From an uncultured Clostridium sp. (GTDB taxonomy: Bacteria; Bacillota; Clostridia; TANB77; CAG-508), in the NCBI GenBank assembly GCA_900551615.1, contig URWN01000012.1, positions 1 to 45,128 on the forward strand: a stretch of DNA of 45,128 nucleotides. The letters run 5' to 3'. A model generated the notes under the pieces. It saw only the letters and a program-made list of their open reading frames with translations. It made no database searches and was not told the DNA's origin. This document shows positions 16,985 through 24,743 of this stretch, piece by piece (positions within the stretch are counted from its first letter, which is position 1; every line of letters begins with the position of its first letter). The position numbers and the translations under genes are program-made.

Positions 16985-19043
16985 ATGGATTTAACAGAAG
17001 ATGTAAAATATATAAAAGGAGTAGGCCCAAACAGGGTAACTCTATTAAACAAAATAGGAATATTTAATGTAAAAGATTTAATCACGTATTATCCAAGAGG
17101 CTATGAAGACAGAAGCAAGCCAAAAAATATATGTGAATGTGTAAATGGAGAAGTAGCATTAATAGAAGCAATAGCAATGTCAAGACTTGTAGACACAAAA
17201 ATAAGCAAAGGAAGAACAATGCAAAGATTATTAGTTATGGATGAAACCGGACAAGCTGTTATAACATGGTTTAATCAGCCATATCTAAAATCAAAATTTC
17301 AGACACGGAAAAAAATACAGATTTTATGGGAAAATCGAATTTCAATATGGAAAAATAAGTATGAATGCACCAGTATTTGATGAAATAGAAAATTCAAATA
17401 ATACAGGAAAAATAATACCAATTTATCCACTAACATTTAGTTTAACACAAAACACATTAAGAAAAATAATCGAAAATGGACTACAAAAAGTGCAAGAGCA
17501 AGGAGGTCTTCCAGAAACTCTGCCAGACTACATATTAAAGGAATATAAATTAGAAAATGCAAATAAAGCAAATTATGATATACATTTTCCAAAAGATTTT
17601 GAAGATTTCAAAAAAGCAAGGAGAAGACTAGTTTTTGAAGAATTGCTATCAACACAACTAGCATTACTACAATTAAAAAACAATAATTTGATAGACAAAA
17701 AAGGAATAAAATTTAATAAAAACGTAAAAATGTCAGATGTAATAAATACTTTACCATTCAAATTAACAAAGGCACAGCTAAAAGTATTACAAGAAATAGA
17801 TGAAAATATGGAATCAGAAAAATCAATGAATAGATTATTACAAGGGGATGTAGGCTCTGGGAAAACAGTAGTTGCAATGATAACAGCATATAAAGCAGTA
17901 AAATCTGGATATCAAGCAGCAATTTTAGCACCAACAGCGATACTTGCAACACAACATATGGCGAATTTTGAAAAAATGCTTAGTCAATTTGATATAAAAT
18001 GTGAATTATTAATATCAGGAATCAGTAAAAAGAATAAAGAAGATATTTTAGAAAGACTTAAAAATGGCGAAATAGACATATTAATTGGAACACATGCAAT
18101 GCTAGAAGAAAATGTAGAATTCAAAAATCTAGGATTAGTTGTAACAGATGAGCAACACAGATTTGGAGTAAAACAAAGAACGAAAATTGTACAAAAAGGT
18201 CAAAATCCAGACGTATTAGTAATGTCAGCAACACCAATACCAAGGACACTGGCGTTAATACTTTATGGAGATTTGGACATATCAATAATTGACGAACTTC
18301 CACCAAATAGAAAAACAATAGAAACATTTGCAGTTACAAACAGAATGGAAGAGAGAATAAATAATTTTATAAAAAAACAAGTAGATGAAGGAAGACAAGC
18401 ATATATAGTATGTCCATTAGTAGAAGAAAGTGAAGAAGAGGACAAAGACTTAAAAGCAGTTGAAACATTATATGAAAAATGCAAGGAAGAAACATTTTCG
18501 AATTATAGAGTTGAATATATACATGGAAAAATGAGACCAAAAGAAAAAGACGAAATAATGGAAAGATTCAAAAATAAAGAAATAGACATATTAATTTCTA
18601 CAACTGTAATTGAAGTTGGAGTAGATGTTCCAAATGCGAATATAATGGTAATTGAAAATGCAGAAAGATTTGGATTAGCACAATTACATCAATTACGTGG
18701 AAGAGTAGGGCGTGGTGAATATAAATCATATTGTGTCCTAAAATATAAAGGAAAAGGACAAAACACAAAAGAGAGAATGAAAATTATGTGTGAAACAAAT
18801 GATGGGTTCTTAATTTCACAAAAAGATTTAGAGCTAAGAGGTTCAGGAGACTTTTTTGGAACAATGCAACATGGTATACCAGATTTTAAAATTGCAAATT
18901 TATTTACAGATATGGATATATTAAAACTAGCCCAAGAAGCAGCAACCAAAATAGTAAGTCAAGATCCTAAATTAGAAAAAGAGGAAAATAGACTATTAAA
19001 ATTATCAGTAAAAGACAAATTTACAGATAGAATTGAAATATAA
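16985..19043 (+). CDS. recG: ATP-dependent DNA helicase RecG, interrupted by one extra base
   Basis: RecG is a branched-DNA translocase that remodels stalled forks. The wedge domain begins DLTEDVKYIKGVGPNR. The helicase part shows Walker A GDVGSGKTVVA (about residue 287), the DEQHRFG box (DExH, about 385), SATPIPRTLA and the final QLHQLRGRVGRG. The frame breaks at 17306, in the wedge domain: the text reads ACA, C, GGA. Without C 17306 the protein continues KFQTGKKYRFYGKI and on into APVFDEIE with no gap, giving 685 residues, the normal length. With the C, the frame ends after about 130 residues. The start is ATG 16985 after AAAGGTGAG. RecG is widely kept in this group, so a simple loss would be surprising (see findings). 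Confidence 0.9.
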
Positions 19044-19046
19044 AAC

Positions 19047-19150
19047 TTGTCAAAAGGGACGCCCCTTTTTGACAGATTTACCAAAAATTTTTGAAGTTTT
19101 TAAATTTATTCTTTATATATTTCTGTCAAAAAAGGGCGTCCCTTTTGACA
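19047..19150. repeat. Pair of inverted palindromic repeats, family C
   Basis: A 28-base hairpin (19047-19074), with AAAAGGGACGCCCCTTTTTG, recurs inverted at 19124-19150, separated by 49 AT-rich bases. Each copy is itself a palindrome (TGTCAAAA...TTTTGACA). The first copy is identical over 28 bases to 33572-33599. The layout, two inverted ends around a short core, is that of a tiny MITE-like element. It lies between recG and the next gene. Confidence 0.85.
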
Positions 19151-19179
19151 CCTTTTGACAAAGAACGGAGGAAAAATAA

Positions 19180-20001
19180 ATGATAATATTCGGAATAGAT
19201 ATAAGAGTATATTTTTTACTATTTTTAACATATTCTATTGCAGGATGGTGTATGGAAGTAATAGGAAAATTAATAGAAAAAAAGAAATTTATAAATAGGG
19301 GATTTTTAATAGGACCATATTGTCCAATATATGGAACAGGAGCAATATTAATAACACTTTTATTAAAAAAATATACCCCAGATCCATTTGCATTATTTGT
19401 AATGGCAATACTAGTATGTGGAACACTAGAATATTTAACAAGCTATTTTATGGAAAAAATATATCATGCAAGATGGTGGGACTATAGCCAAAGAAAATTT
19501 AATATAAATGGAAGAGTATGCTTGAATACAATAATTCCATTTGGACTACTAGGAATGTTCATAATGTATGTTTCAAATCCATTTTTAATTGGTAAAATTG
19601 AAGCATTACCAGAATTAGCATTAAACATACTATTTGGGGTACTCTTAACTATATATTTAGTAGACAATATTGTATCAACCAATGTAATCAGCTATGTTGG
19701 AAAAACAACAAAAGAATTTGGAAAGAGCTTGGATAATACAGAAGAAATAACAAGCAAAGTAAAAGAGGCACTTTTAAACAAATCTGGATTATATAGAAGA
19801 TTACTAGAAGCATATCCAAAAGTACAATCAATAAAGGTAAAAATAAAAGAGAAAAAAGAAGAAATTAAAAGACAAGTAGCAGAACAAACAGATGAATTTA
19901 AAGAAAATGTAAATAAACAAAAACAAGAAATAATAGAAAAAGTTGGAGACTTAAAAGACTTACCCAAAAAACAAAAAGAAGCAAAAAAGAAAAAAGACTA
20001 A
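19180..20001 (+). CDS. CmpB-type putative ABC transporter permease family membrane protein
   Basis: The first ~165 residues are membrane-embedded, with about five hydrophobic segments. They carry family motifs AGWCMEVIGKL near the N-terminus, NRGFLIGPYCPIYGTGA (about 45) and the aromatic WWDYSQRKFNINGRVCL (about 97). This matches the PF06541 group, called putative ABC transporter permease although a transport role is not proven. The C-terminal ~100 residues are a lysine and glutamate rich helical tail with coiled-coil character. AACGGAGG precedes the ATG. The next gene starts 29 bases later on the same strand. Confidence 0.8.
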   Translation: MIIFGIDIRVYFLLFLTYSIAGWCMEVIGKLIEKKKFINRGFLIGPYCPIYGTGAILITLLLKKYTPDPFALFVMAILVCGTLEYLTSYFMEKIYHARWWDYSQRKFNINGRVCLNTIIPFGLLGMFIMYVSNPFLIGKIEALPELALNILFGVLLTIYLVDNIVSTNVISYVGKTTKEFGKSLDNTEEITSKVKEALLNKSGLYRRLLEAYPKVQSIKVKIKEKKEEIKRQVAEQTDEFKENVNKQKQEIIEKVGDLKDLPKKQKEAKKKKD

Positions 20002-20030
20002 ACACAAAAATAAAAGGGAAGGTTAATATA

Positions 20031-20906
20031 ATGGAAAAAATAAAATTTAGAATTGAAAATAGAATAAAACAATTCAATATAATTTTAAAAAGTAGCGGAG
20101 AAGACCATATAAGTGAATATTCAGCACAATGCTCGTATTATACAATATTATCATTTATACCATTTTTAATATTATTGATAACACTTATACAATATACTAA
20201 TATAGAGCAACAAACATTATTTGATGTGATTTCAAAAATAATACCATCAAGTATGAATGAATTTGTAATTGGAATAGTAAGAGAAGTGTATTCAAAATCA
20301 ATAGGAACAATATCAATTTCAATAATATTTACACTATGGTCAGCAGGCAAAGGGTTATTTGCACTTACGAAAGGGCTACATTCAGTCTATAACACAGATG
20401 AAGACAATGAAAAATCAGTTATATATTTAAGGATAATGGCACTTTTAGAGACAATAATATTCATTGTTTTAATAATGTTAGGAATGGTATTACTAGTATT
20501 TGGAAATAGTCTAAAATCAATAATGCAACAATATTTTGGTGCATTAGAAAATTTTAGTGCATTTTCACAAGTACTAACAGAAATAGGTTTTATATTTGCA
20601 ACATTTATAATATTCCTATTTTTATATAGATTTATGCCAAAACACAAAGTTACATTTAAAAGCCAAATTCCAGGAGCAATATTTGGAGCACTTGCACTTA
20701 ATGTGATATCATTTGTATTTTCTAAATATTTAGACATATTTAAAGGATTTTCCATTACATATGGAAGCTTAACCACATTGATGCTTATTATGATGTGGAC
20801 ATATTCATGTTTTTACTCATTATTTCTAGGAGCAGAGCTAAATAAAACACTAAAGCATTTTGGCAAAAAAGAAAATAATATCATAAATAAAATTCCTAAA
20901 AATTAA
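20031..20906 (+). CDS. YihY/BrkB family membrane protein
   Basis: This 291-residue protein has six hydrophobic segments. Family signatures are YYTILSFIPFLILLI (about residues 36-50), LWSAGKGLFALTKGLHSVYN (about 105) and the late GSLTTLMLIMMWTYSCFYSLFLGAELN (about 248). The group was once called RNase BN but is now regarded as a membrane protein of unknown transport or envelope function. It is probably co-transcribed with the CmpB-like gene before it. Its 3' end overlaps the convergent VanW-domain gene by 11 bases, with no terminator hairpin visible between them. Confidence 0.88.
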   Translation: MEKIKFRIENRIKQFNIILKSSGEDHISEYSAQCSYYTILSFIPFLILLITLIQYTNIEQQTLFDVISKIIPSSMNEFVIGIVREVYSKSIGTISISIIFTLWSAGKGLFALTKGLHSVYNTDEDNEKSVIYLRIMALLETIIFIVLIMLGMVLLVFGNSLKSIMQQYFGALENFSAFSQVLTEIGFIFATFIIFLFLYRFMPKHKVTFKSQIPGAIFGALALNVISFVFSKYLDIFKGFSITYGSLTTLMLIMMWTYSCFYSLFLGAELNKTLKHFGKKENNIINKIPKN

Positions 20907-21654
20907 TTTTATATAGTTTTACAGAAACATTATTAGTGGTTGCAGATGTAGAAATCTTAATATCAAATCCAGTATTATTTTTAAACTTTAAATCATAACT
21001 ACCATAAGCAACAGCTGCATCTTTACCATTAGAAATATATGGGACCTTATTGCTATGCTCATGTCTTTCAATAATAACTAGATTAGGAACTTTTAAAACT
21101 GCATTATATAAAGTAGTGCTTACTTGACAATTGCCACCTCCAAGGCCTTTCTTCTTATTACCTTCTTGATCAAATATGTCAGCTTCTTGATATCCTTTTG
21201 CAGATGTAGATGGGCCAAGAGTTTTACAAAAAGAGAATGTAGAACCATTTTTTATAATAGTTCCATTTAAAGAAGAACAAGTTATAGCCACATTATTTTG
21301 TCTAGCAGAGTCTTTAGTATAAATTTTTGTTGTAAAAGAAGAAATTTCTTCTTCTTTTTTTTGCTCTGTTTCATTATGAGAAGAATTTTCAGAAACTTCA
21401 GTTTTATTTTTTGATTCTTCGTTATTTGGCACAGAAGTATTAGAATTTTGAATGTTTACATTATTATTTTTAGATTCATTTAAAATTATATTTTCTTTAT
21501 TGGAACTATTTTTTGATTCATTGCCAATAGTTTTACTAGCTGTATAATTAGATGTTGGTGGAGTTTTATTTTTAAAGATAAAGTATATTCCGACTCCAAT
21601 ACATATAATTATTACAATAACAACAATAATCCATATTTTATTATTATTTTTCAT
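20896..21654 (-). CDS. Membrane-anchored VanW-domain protein
   Basis: Residues 1-28 form a signal anchor (WIIVVIVIIICIGVGIYFIF). Residues 30-105 are a low-complexity Asn, Ser and Glu linker. The VanW domain follows from about 108. It shows the hallmarks NGTIIKNGSTFSFCKTLGP, KGYQEADIFDQ and GLGGGNCQVSTTLYNA (about 168-183), then RHEHSNKVPYI. VanW-like domains are common in cell-surface proteins of Bacillota; a role in wall binding or vancomycin-type operons is suggested but not proven. There is no G5 or SH3 domain. GAAGGGA lies upstream of the ATG. It is alone on the minus strand. Confidence 0.88.
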   Translation of the reverse strand: MKNNNKIWIIVVIVIIICIGVGIYFIFKNKTPPTSNYTASKTIGNESKNSSNKENIILNESKNNNVNIQNSNTSVPNNEESKNKTEVSENSSHNETEQKKEEEISSFTTKIYTKDSARQNNVAITCSSLNGTIIKNGSTFSFCKTLGPSTSAKGYQEADIFDQEGNKKKGLGGGNCQVSTTLYNAVLKVPNLVIIERHEHSNKVPYISNGKDAAVAYGSYDLKFKNNTGFDIKISTSATTNNVSVKLYKINF

Positions 21655-21814
21655 TTATATCACAATCCCTTCAAAGAGCATCATATTATTTTTAGATTAA
21701 TTAATATGTTTAGTATAACCAAAAAAAGTAATAAAATACAGAAAAAACGAATATAATATAATGTAAAAATATGACAAGTAAAATTTTCAACAAAGTTCAA
21801 GCATTAAGGAAGGA

Positions 21815-22696
21815 ATGAAATTAAATATGAAAAATATAGACGAAATCTTAAGATATTTTCCAAATAAAATATATCAGATTTTTTTTAATTTATTTCAAGA
21901 AAACAGTAAAATTGCAGAAGAATTGCAAGAAATTAGAATGAGAGCAGAAAGACCAATAATACTAAAATTACGAGAAAGAGACTTGATATTGCAATATAAT
22001 ATAACACAAGCAGAAATATTACAAATAGTAGAAAGGCTATGTGAAAACTCGATATATGCATACAAAAATCAAATTTGTGAAGGATTTATAACAGTAAAAG
22101 GAGGCCATCGTATTGGGTTAACCGGGTCATGTGTTATAGAAAATGGTAAAATAATAAATGTAAAACATATATCAAGCTTAAACTTTAGAATAGCAAGAGA
22201 AGTTTTAAATTGTAGCACAAGAGTACTAAGAGAAGTAATCGATATAGAAAATAAATCAATATATAATACAATTCTTGTGGCACCTCCAGGAAGAGGAAAA
22301 ACAACAATGTTACGTGATATTATAAGAAGACTAAGTAATGGAATAGATGAAATCAATTTTAAAGGTAAAACATGTGGCGTAGTAGACGAAAGAGGTGAAA
22401 TAGCAGCAATGTATAAAGGAATTCCACAAAATGATGTAGGAATAAGAACAGACATTATAGAAAATGTAGAAAAAAATCAAGGTATACATATGTTAATAAG
22501 AACAATGGCCCCAGAAATAATTGCATGTGATGAAATAGGAAGTAAAGAAGATGTAGAAGCAATACATTATGCTCTATATTCAGGAGTAAAAGGTATTTTT
22601 ACAATGCATGGAAAAAATATTGAGGATATAAAAAATAACAAGCAAATTTATGAATTAATTGAAAATAGAGAAATACAAAAAGTAGTATTTTTATGA
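21815..22696 (+). CDS. spoIIIAA: Stage III sporulation ATPase SpoIIIAA, without the rest of the operon
   Basis: SpoIIIAA is the secretion-type ATPase of the mother cell to forespore channel. The N-terminal part (residues 1-135) has the FITVKGGHRIGLTG region. The ATPase has Walker A APPGRGKTTMLRD (about residue 156), the VVDERGEIAA loop (about 190) and Walker B IIACDEIG (about 232). Length, 293 residues, is slightly short at the C-terminus, where it ends at VVFL. A second ATG at 21827 would give a start closer to the family. Normally spoIIIAB to AH follow; here a small membrane gene and rpmE follow instead. It may be a remnant in a non-sporulating lineage or the other genes may lie elsewhere. 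Confidence 0.88.
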   Translation: MKLNMKNIDEILRYFPNKIYQIFFNLFQENSKIAEELQEIRMRAERPIILKLRERDLILQYNITQAEILQIVERLCENSIYAYKNQICEGFITVKGGHRIGLTGSCVIENGKIINVKHISSLNFRIAREVLNCSTRVLREVIDIENKSIYNTILVAPPGRGKTTMLRDIIRRLSNGIDEINFKGKTCGVVDERGEIAAMYKGIPQNDVGIRTDIIENVEKNQGIHMLIRTMAPEIIACDEIGSKEDVEAIHYALYSGVKGIFTMHGKNIEDIKNNKQIYELIENREIQKVVFL

Positions 22697-22703
22697 ATTT
22701 TCA

Positions 22704-22732
22704 TTGACATTTTGTCAAAATAACAGTATAAT
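22704..22732 (+). promoter_or_regulatory. Consensus promoter of the 54-residue membrane gene
   Basis: TTGACA (22704-22709), 17 bases, TATAAT (22727-22732). It starts just after the spoIIIAA stop, so the next gene is transcribed separately. Confidence 0.85.
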
Positions 22733-22764
22733 AGAAATGTATTATTTTGAGAAGGAGAAAAAGT

Positions 22765-22929
22765 ATGCTAAAAAAATATTGGAAGAAAATAGGTATGTTA
22801 ATATTAATAATAGCATGTGTATTTAATGTAATGGGCAAATTAGTACATAAAATGTCACTAAAAAAAGAACTATTACAATCAGCACAATATATATTTAGTG
22901 AACAAGAAAATGAAAATACCACAAAATAG
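22765..22929 (+). CDS. Small single-pass membrane protein, unknown
   Basis: The 54-residue protein has a basic start (MLKKYWKK), one membrane helix (IGMLILIIACVFNVMG) and a charged tail ending in a short acidic segment. I do not recognise it. The start is ATG 22765: GAAGGAG sits eight bases upstream, while an in-frame TTG at 22747 precedes that site. It has its own consensus promoter. A possible septum or sporulation small protein, but nothing in the sequence decides this. Confidence 0.55.
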   Translation: MLKKYWKKIGMLILIIACVFNVMGKLVHKMSLKKELLQSAQYIFSEQENENTTK

Positions 22930-22932
22930 TAC

Positions 22933-22961
22933 TTGAAAAAATTTTGATAATATGTTATTAT
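22933..22961 (+). promoter_or_regulatory. Promoter of rpmE
   Basis: TTGAAA (22933-22938), 17 bases, TATTAT (22956-22961). It lies immediately after the small membrane gene. Confidence 0.65.
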
Positions 22962-23006
22962 AAAAAACAGTCATGTTATAAAAAACGAAAAAGAGGTGAA
23001 ATTGAA

Positions 23007-23207
23007 ATGAAAGAAGGAATACATCCAACATACAACCAAACAACAATCACATGTGCATGTGGAAATGTTTTAGAAGTTGGTTCAACAAAAAAAGATATAA
23101 AAGTAGATGTTTGTTCAAAATGTCATCCATACTGGACAGGTAACTTAAGACAAGAAACAGTTGGTGGAAGAGCAGACAAATTCAAAAAGAAATATGGACT
23201 TGCATAA
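23007..23207 (+). CDS. rpmE: Ribosomal protein bL31, zinc-binding form
   Basis: bL31 sits at the 50S central protuberance bridging to the small subunit. The 66-residue protein has the zinc-ribbon ligands CACGN (about residues 16-20) and CSKCHPYWTG (about 36-45), so it is the C+ (zinc-containing) type. The conserved end is GGRADKFKKKYGLA. The start is ATG 23007, ten bases after AAGAGGTG. An upstream in-frame start at 22944 would add an unrelated tail and is not used. A terminator follows. Confidence 0.97.
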   Translation: MKEGIHPTYNQTTITCACGNVLEVGSTKKDIKVDVCSKCHPYWTGNLRQETVGGRADKFKKKYGLA

Positions 23208-23217
23208 GTCAACAAAA

Positions 23218-23242
23218 AGTAGCTATAAGCTACTCTTTTTTT
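23218..23242 (+). terminator. Terminator of rpmE
   Basis: AGTAGCT (23218-23224) pairs with AGCTACT (23228-23234) with a three-base loop, followed by C and seven T. Confidence 0.8.
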
Positions 23243-23251
23243 ATATTCTAG

Positions 23252-23341
23252 GAAAGTTATCATAGTATGATAACTTTCTGTAGAAGATAAATATGGAAGA
23301 AATTAGATTTTGTAGCAGTTTGCACTGCTTACAAAATCTTA
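23252..23341. repeat. Two successive perfect or near-perfect palindromes, no gene
   Basis: GAAAGTTATCAT (23252-23263) pairs with ATGATAACTTTC (23267-23278). Then AGATTTTGTAGCAGT pairs with ACTGCTTACAAAATCT (one bulged base) within 23304-23340. They fall in a 225-base gap between rpmE and the Mbeg1-like gene. They could be a small structured RNA, or the folded leader of the downstream gene. Confidence 0.6.
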
Positions 23342-23432
23342 ATTCTGGTTTTTGGTCTTAATATCTTTACTTTTTTAGCAAAATAATTTAAAATTAACAT
23401 ATAAATAGACGAAACGAAAGAAGGAATAAAAA

Positions 23433-24512
23433 ATGGCAAATGTATGTGACTATGTAAAATGGAGAGGAGATATAAGCTTAGAGCAATCAAAATTCAATGA
23501 AATAGACAATTTGATATTATCAAGATTTTCATACTTTCCATTTGACAAAATAATAAAAGAAAATGAAGTTGTAACAATAAAGGAATTAAGTGAAAGGTTT
23601 AAAAAACAAGACATAAGAAAATTACCAATTTTATGGAAAGATGATGTAGACTTATTTCCATTAATGGGAGAATCAGAAAGATTTGGAAAATTATTAGCAA
23701 CAAAATATATCAACAAAATTGACCAAGAGCAAGAAAAACAATTTGCAGCAATAACAGTTTTAATGCCAGACAATACAATATTTGTATCATACAGAGGAAC
23801 AGACAACACGATAGTAGGATGGAAAGAAGATTTAAATATGAGCTTTAAAAGCCATATTGCATCACAAATATCAGCTAAAAAATATTTAGAAATTATAGCT
23901 CAGGAATATCCAGACAAGAAAATAAGAATAGGTGGACATTCAAAGGGTGGAAATGTAGCTGTATATGCTGCAACATTTGTAAATAAAGAAATTAAAGATA
24001 GAATAATAAATGTGTATAATAATGATGGACCAGGATTTTGTGATGATGTAATAGATACACCTGAATACAAGGAAATGATAGAAAAGGTCCATACATATAT
24101 ACCTCAATCATCTGTAATAGGAAGGCTTATGAATCATAGGGAAAAATATACTGTTGTTAAAAGCGTTCAAAAAGGAATTATGCAACACGATTTATATAGC
24201 TGGGAAGTGCTAGGAAAGGAATTTGTAACATTAGAAGAGGTTACAAATGGTAGTGAGTTTGTAGATAAAACAATTAAGGAATGGCTTGAAAATGTTGAAC
24301 CTACTAAAAGAGAACAGGTTATAGATGTTGTTTTTGATATTTTGAATACTACAGATGCTCAAACTATGAAAGAGATTAAATCTAATTGGTTTACTAGTGC
24401 TAGAACTATGATGGCTTCTTATAAAAATATTGATAATGAGACTAAAGAAATGATATGGCAAACTTTAAACGAATTATTTAAAGTTGCAAAAGATAATGTG
24501 TTTAAAAAATAA
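23433..24512 (+). CDS. Mbeg1-like (DUF2974) alpha/beta hydrolase
   Basis: The 359-residue cytosolic protein has a lipase-like alpha/beta fold. The nucleophile elbow is IRIGGHSKGGNVAVYAA (about residues 166-182), with GHSKG as GxSxG, and the preceding oxyanion strand VSYRGTDNTIVGWKEDLNMSF (about 118). The pattern YNNDGPGFCDDVI follows the third strand, with the probable aspartate, and QHDLYSW (about 249) may carry the histidine. This is the DUF2974/Mbeg1 family, common in gut Bacillota; the substrate is unknown. GAAAGAAGGA lies just before the ATG. Confidence 0.85.
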   Translation: MANVCDYVKWRGDISLEQSKFNEIDNLILSRFSYFPFDKIIKENEVVTIKELSERFKKQDIRKLPILWKDDVDLFPLMGESERFGKLLATKYINKIDQEQEKQFAAITVLMPDNTIFVSYRGTDNTIVGWKEDLNMSFKSHIASQISAKKYLEIIAQEYPDKKIRIGGHSKGGNVAVYAATFVNKEIKDRIINVYNNDGPGFCDDVIDTPEYKEMIEKVHTYIPQSSVIGRLMNHREKYTVVKSVQKGIMQHDLYSWEVLGKEFVTLEEVTNGSEFVDKTIKEWLENVEPTKREQVIDVVFDILNTTDAQTMKEIKSNWFTSARTMMASYKNIDNETKEMIWQTLNELFKVAKDNVFKK

Positions 24513-24546
24513 TGTATTAAAAAAATAGAGAAATACAAAAATATAG

Positions 24547-24580
24547 AAAGTACTGTTTGAATTATAATGGTACTTTTTTT
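24547..24580 (+). terminator. Terminator after the Mbeg1-like gene
   Basis: AAAGTAC (24547-24553) pairs with GTACTTT (24570-24576) around a 16-base loop, followed by a T-run to 24580. Confidence 0.65.
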
Positions 24581-24601
24581 GTAAATTCAAAATTTAGAAA
24601 C

Positions 24602-24638
24602 GAAAACTTTTACCAATGGAAATGAAAACTTTTACCAA
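24602..24638. promoter_or_regulatory. Two 15-base direct repeats upstream of the uvrA promoter
   Basis: GAAAACTTTTACCAA occurs at 24602-24616 and again at 24624-24638, 22 bases apart (two helical turns). The second copy ends five bases before the -35 element. This spacing suits a regulator that binds the same face of DNA, possibly an activator; the regulator is unknown. It is not a LexA-type palindrome. Confidence 0.5.
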
Positions 24639-24642
24639 ACTC

Positions 24643-24671
24643 TTGTTTTTATGTATGAAATATAGTATAAT
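24643..24671 (+). promoter_or_regulatory. Promoter of uvrA
   Basis: TTGTTT (24643-24648), 17 bases, TATAAT (24666-24671). The direct repeats lie just upstream. Confidence 0.6.
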
Positions 24672-24682
24672 TAAAAGCAGAA

Positions 24683-24730
24683 TGGTTCCAAATGGACAAA
24701 ATGTCCAAAAAGAACCGTCCCTTTTGGACA
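24683..24730 (+). repeat. Palindromic repeat, family A copy 2, in the uvrA leader
   Basis: TGTCCAAAA (24702-24710) and TTTTGGACA (24722-24730) pair perfectly. GGTTC (24684-24688) can pair with GAACC (24712-24716). Its 26-base core matches 10394-10419 exactly. The uvrA binding site TGGAGG begins at the next base. Confidence 0.85.
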
Positions 24731-24743
24731 TGGAGGAAGTAAA

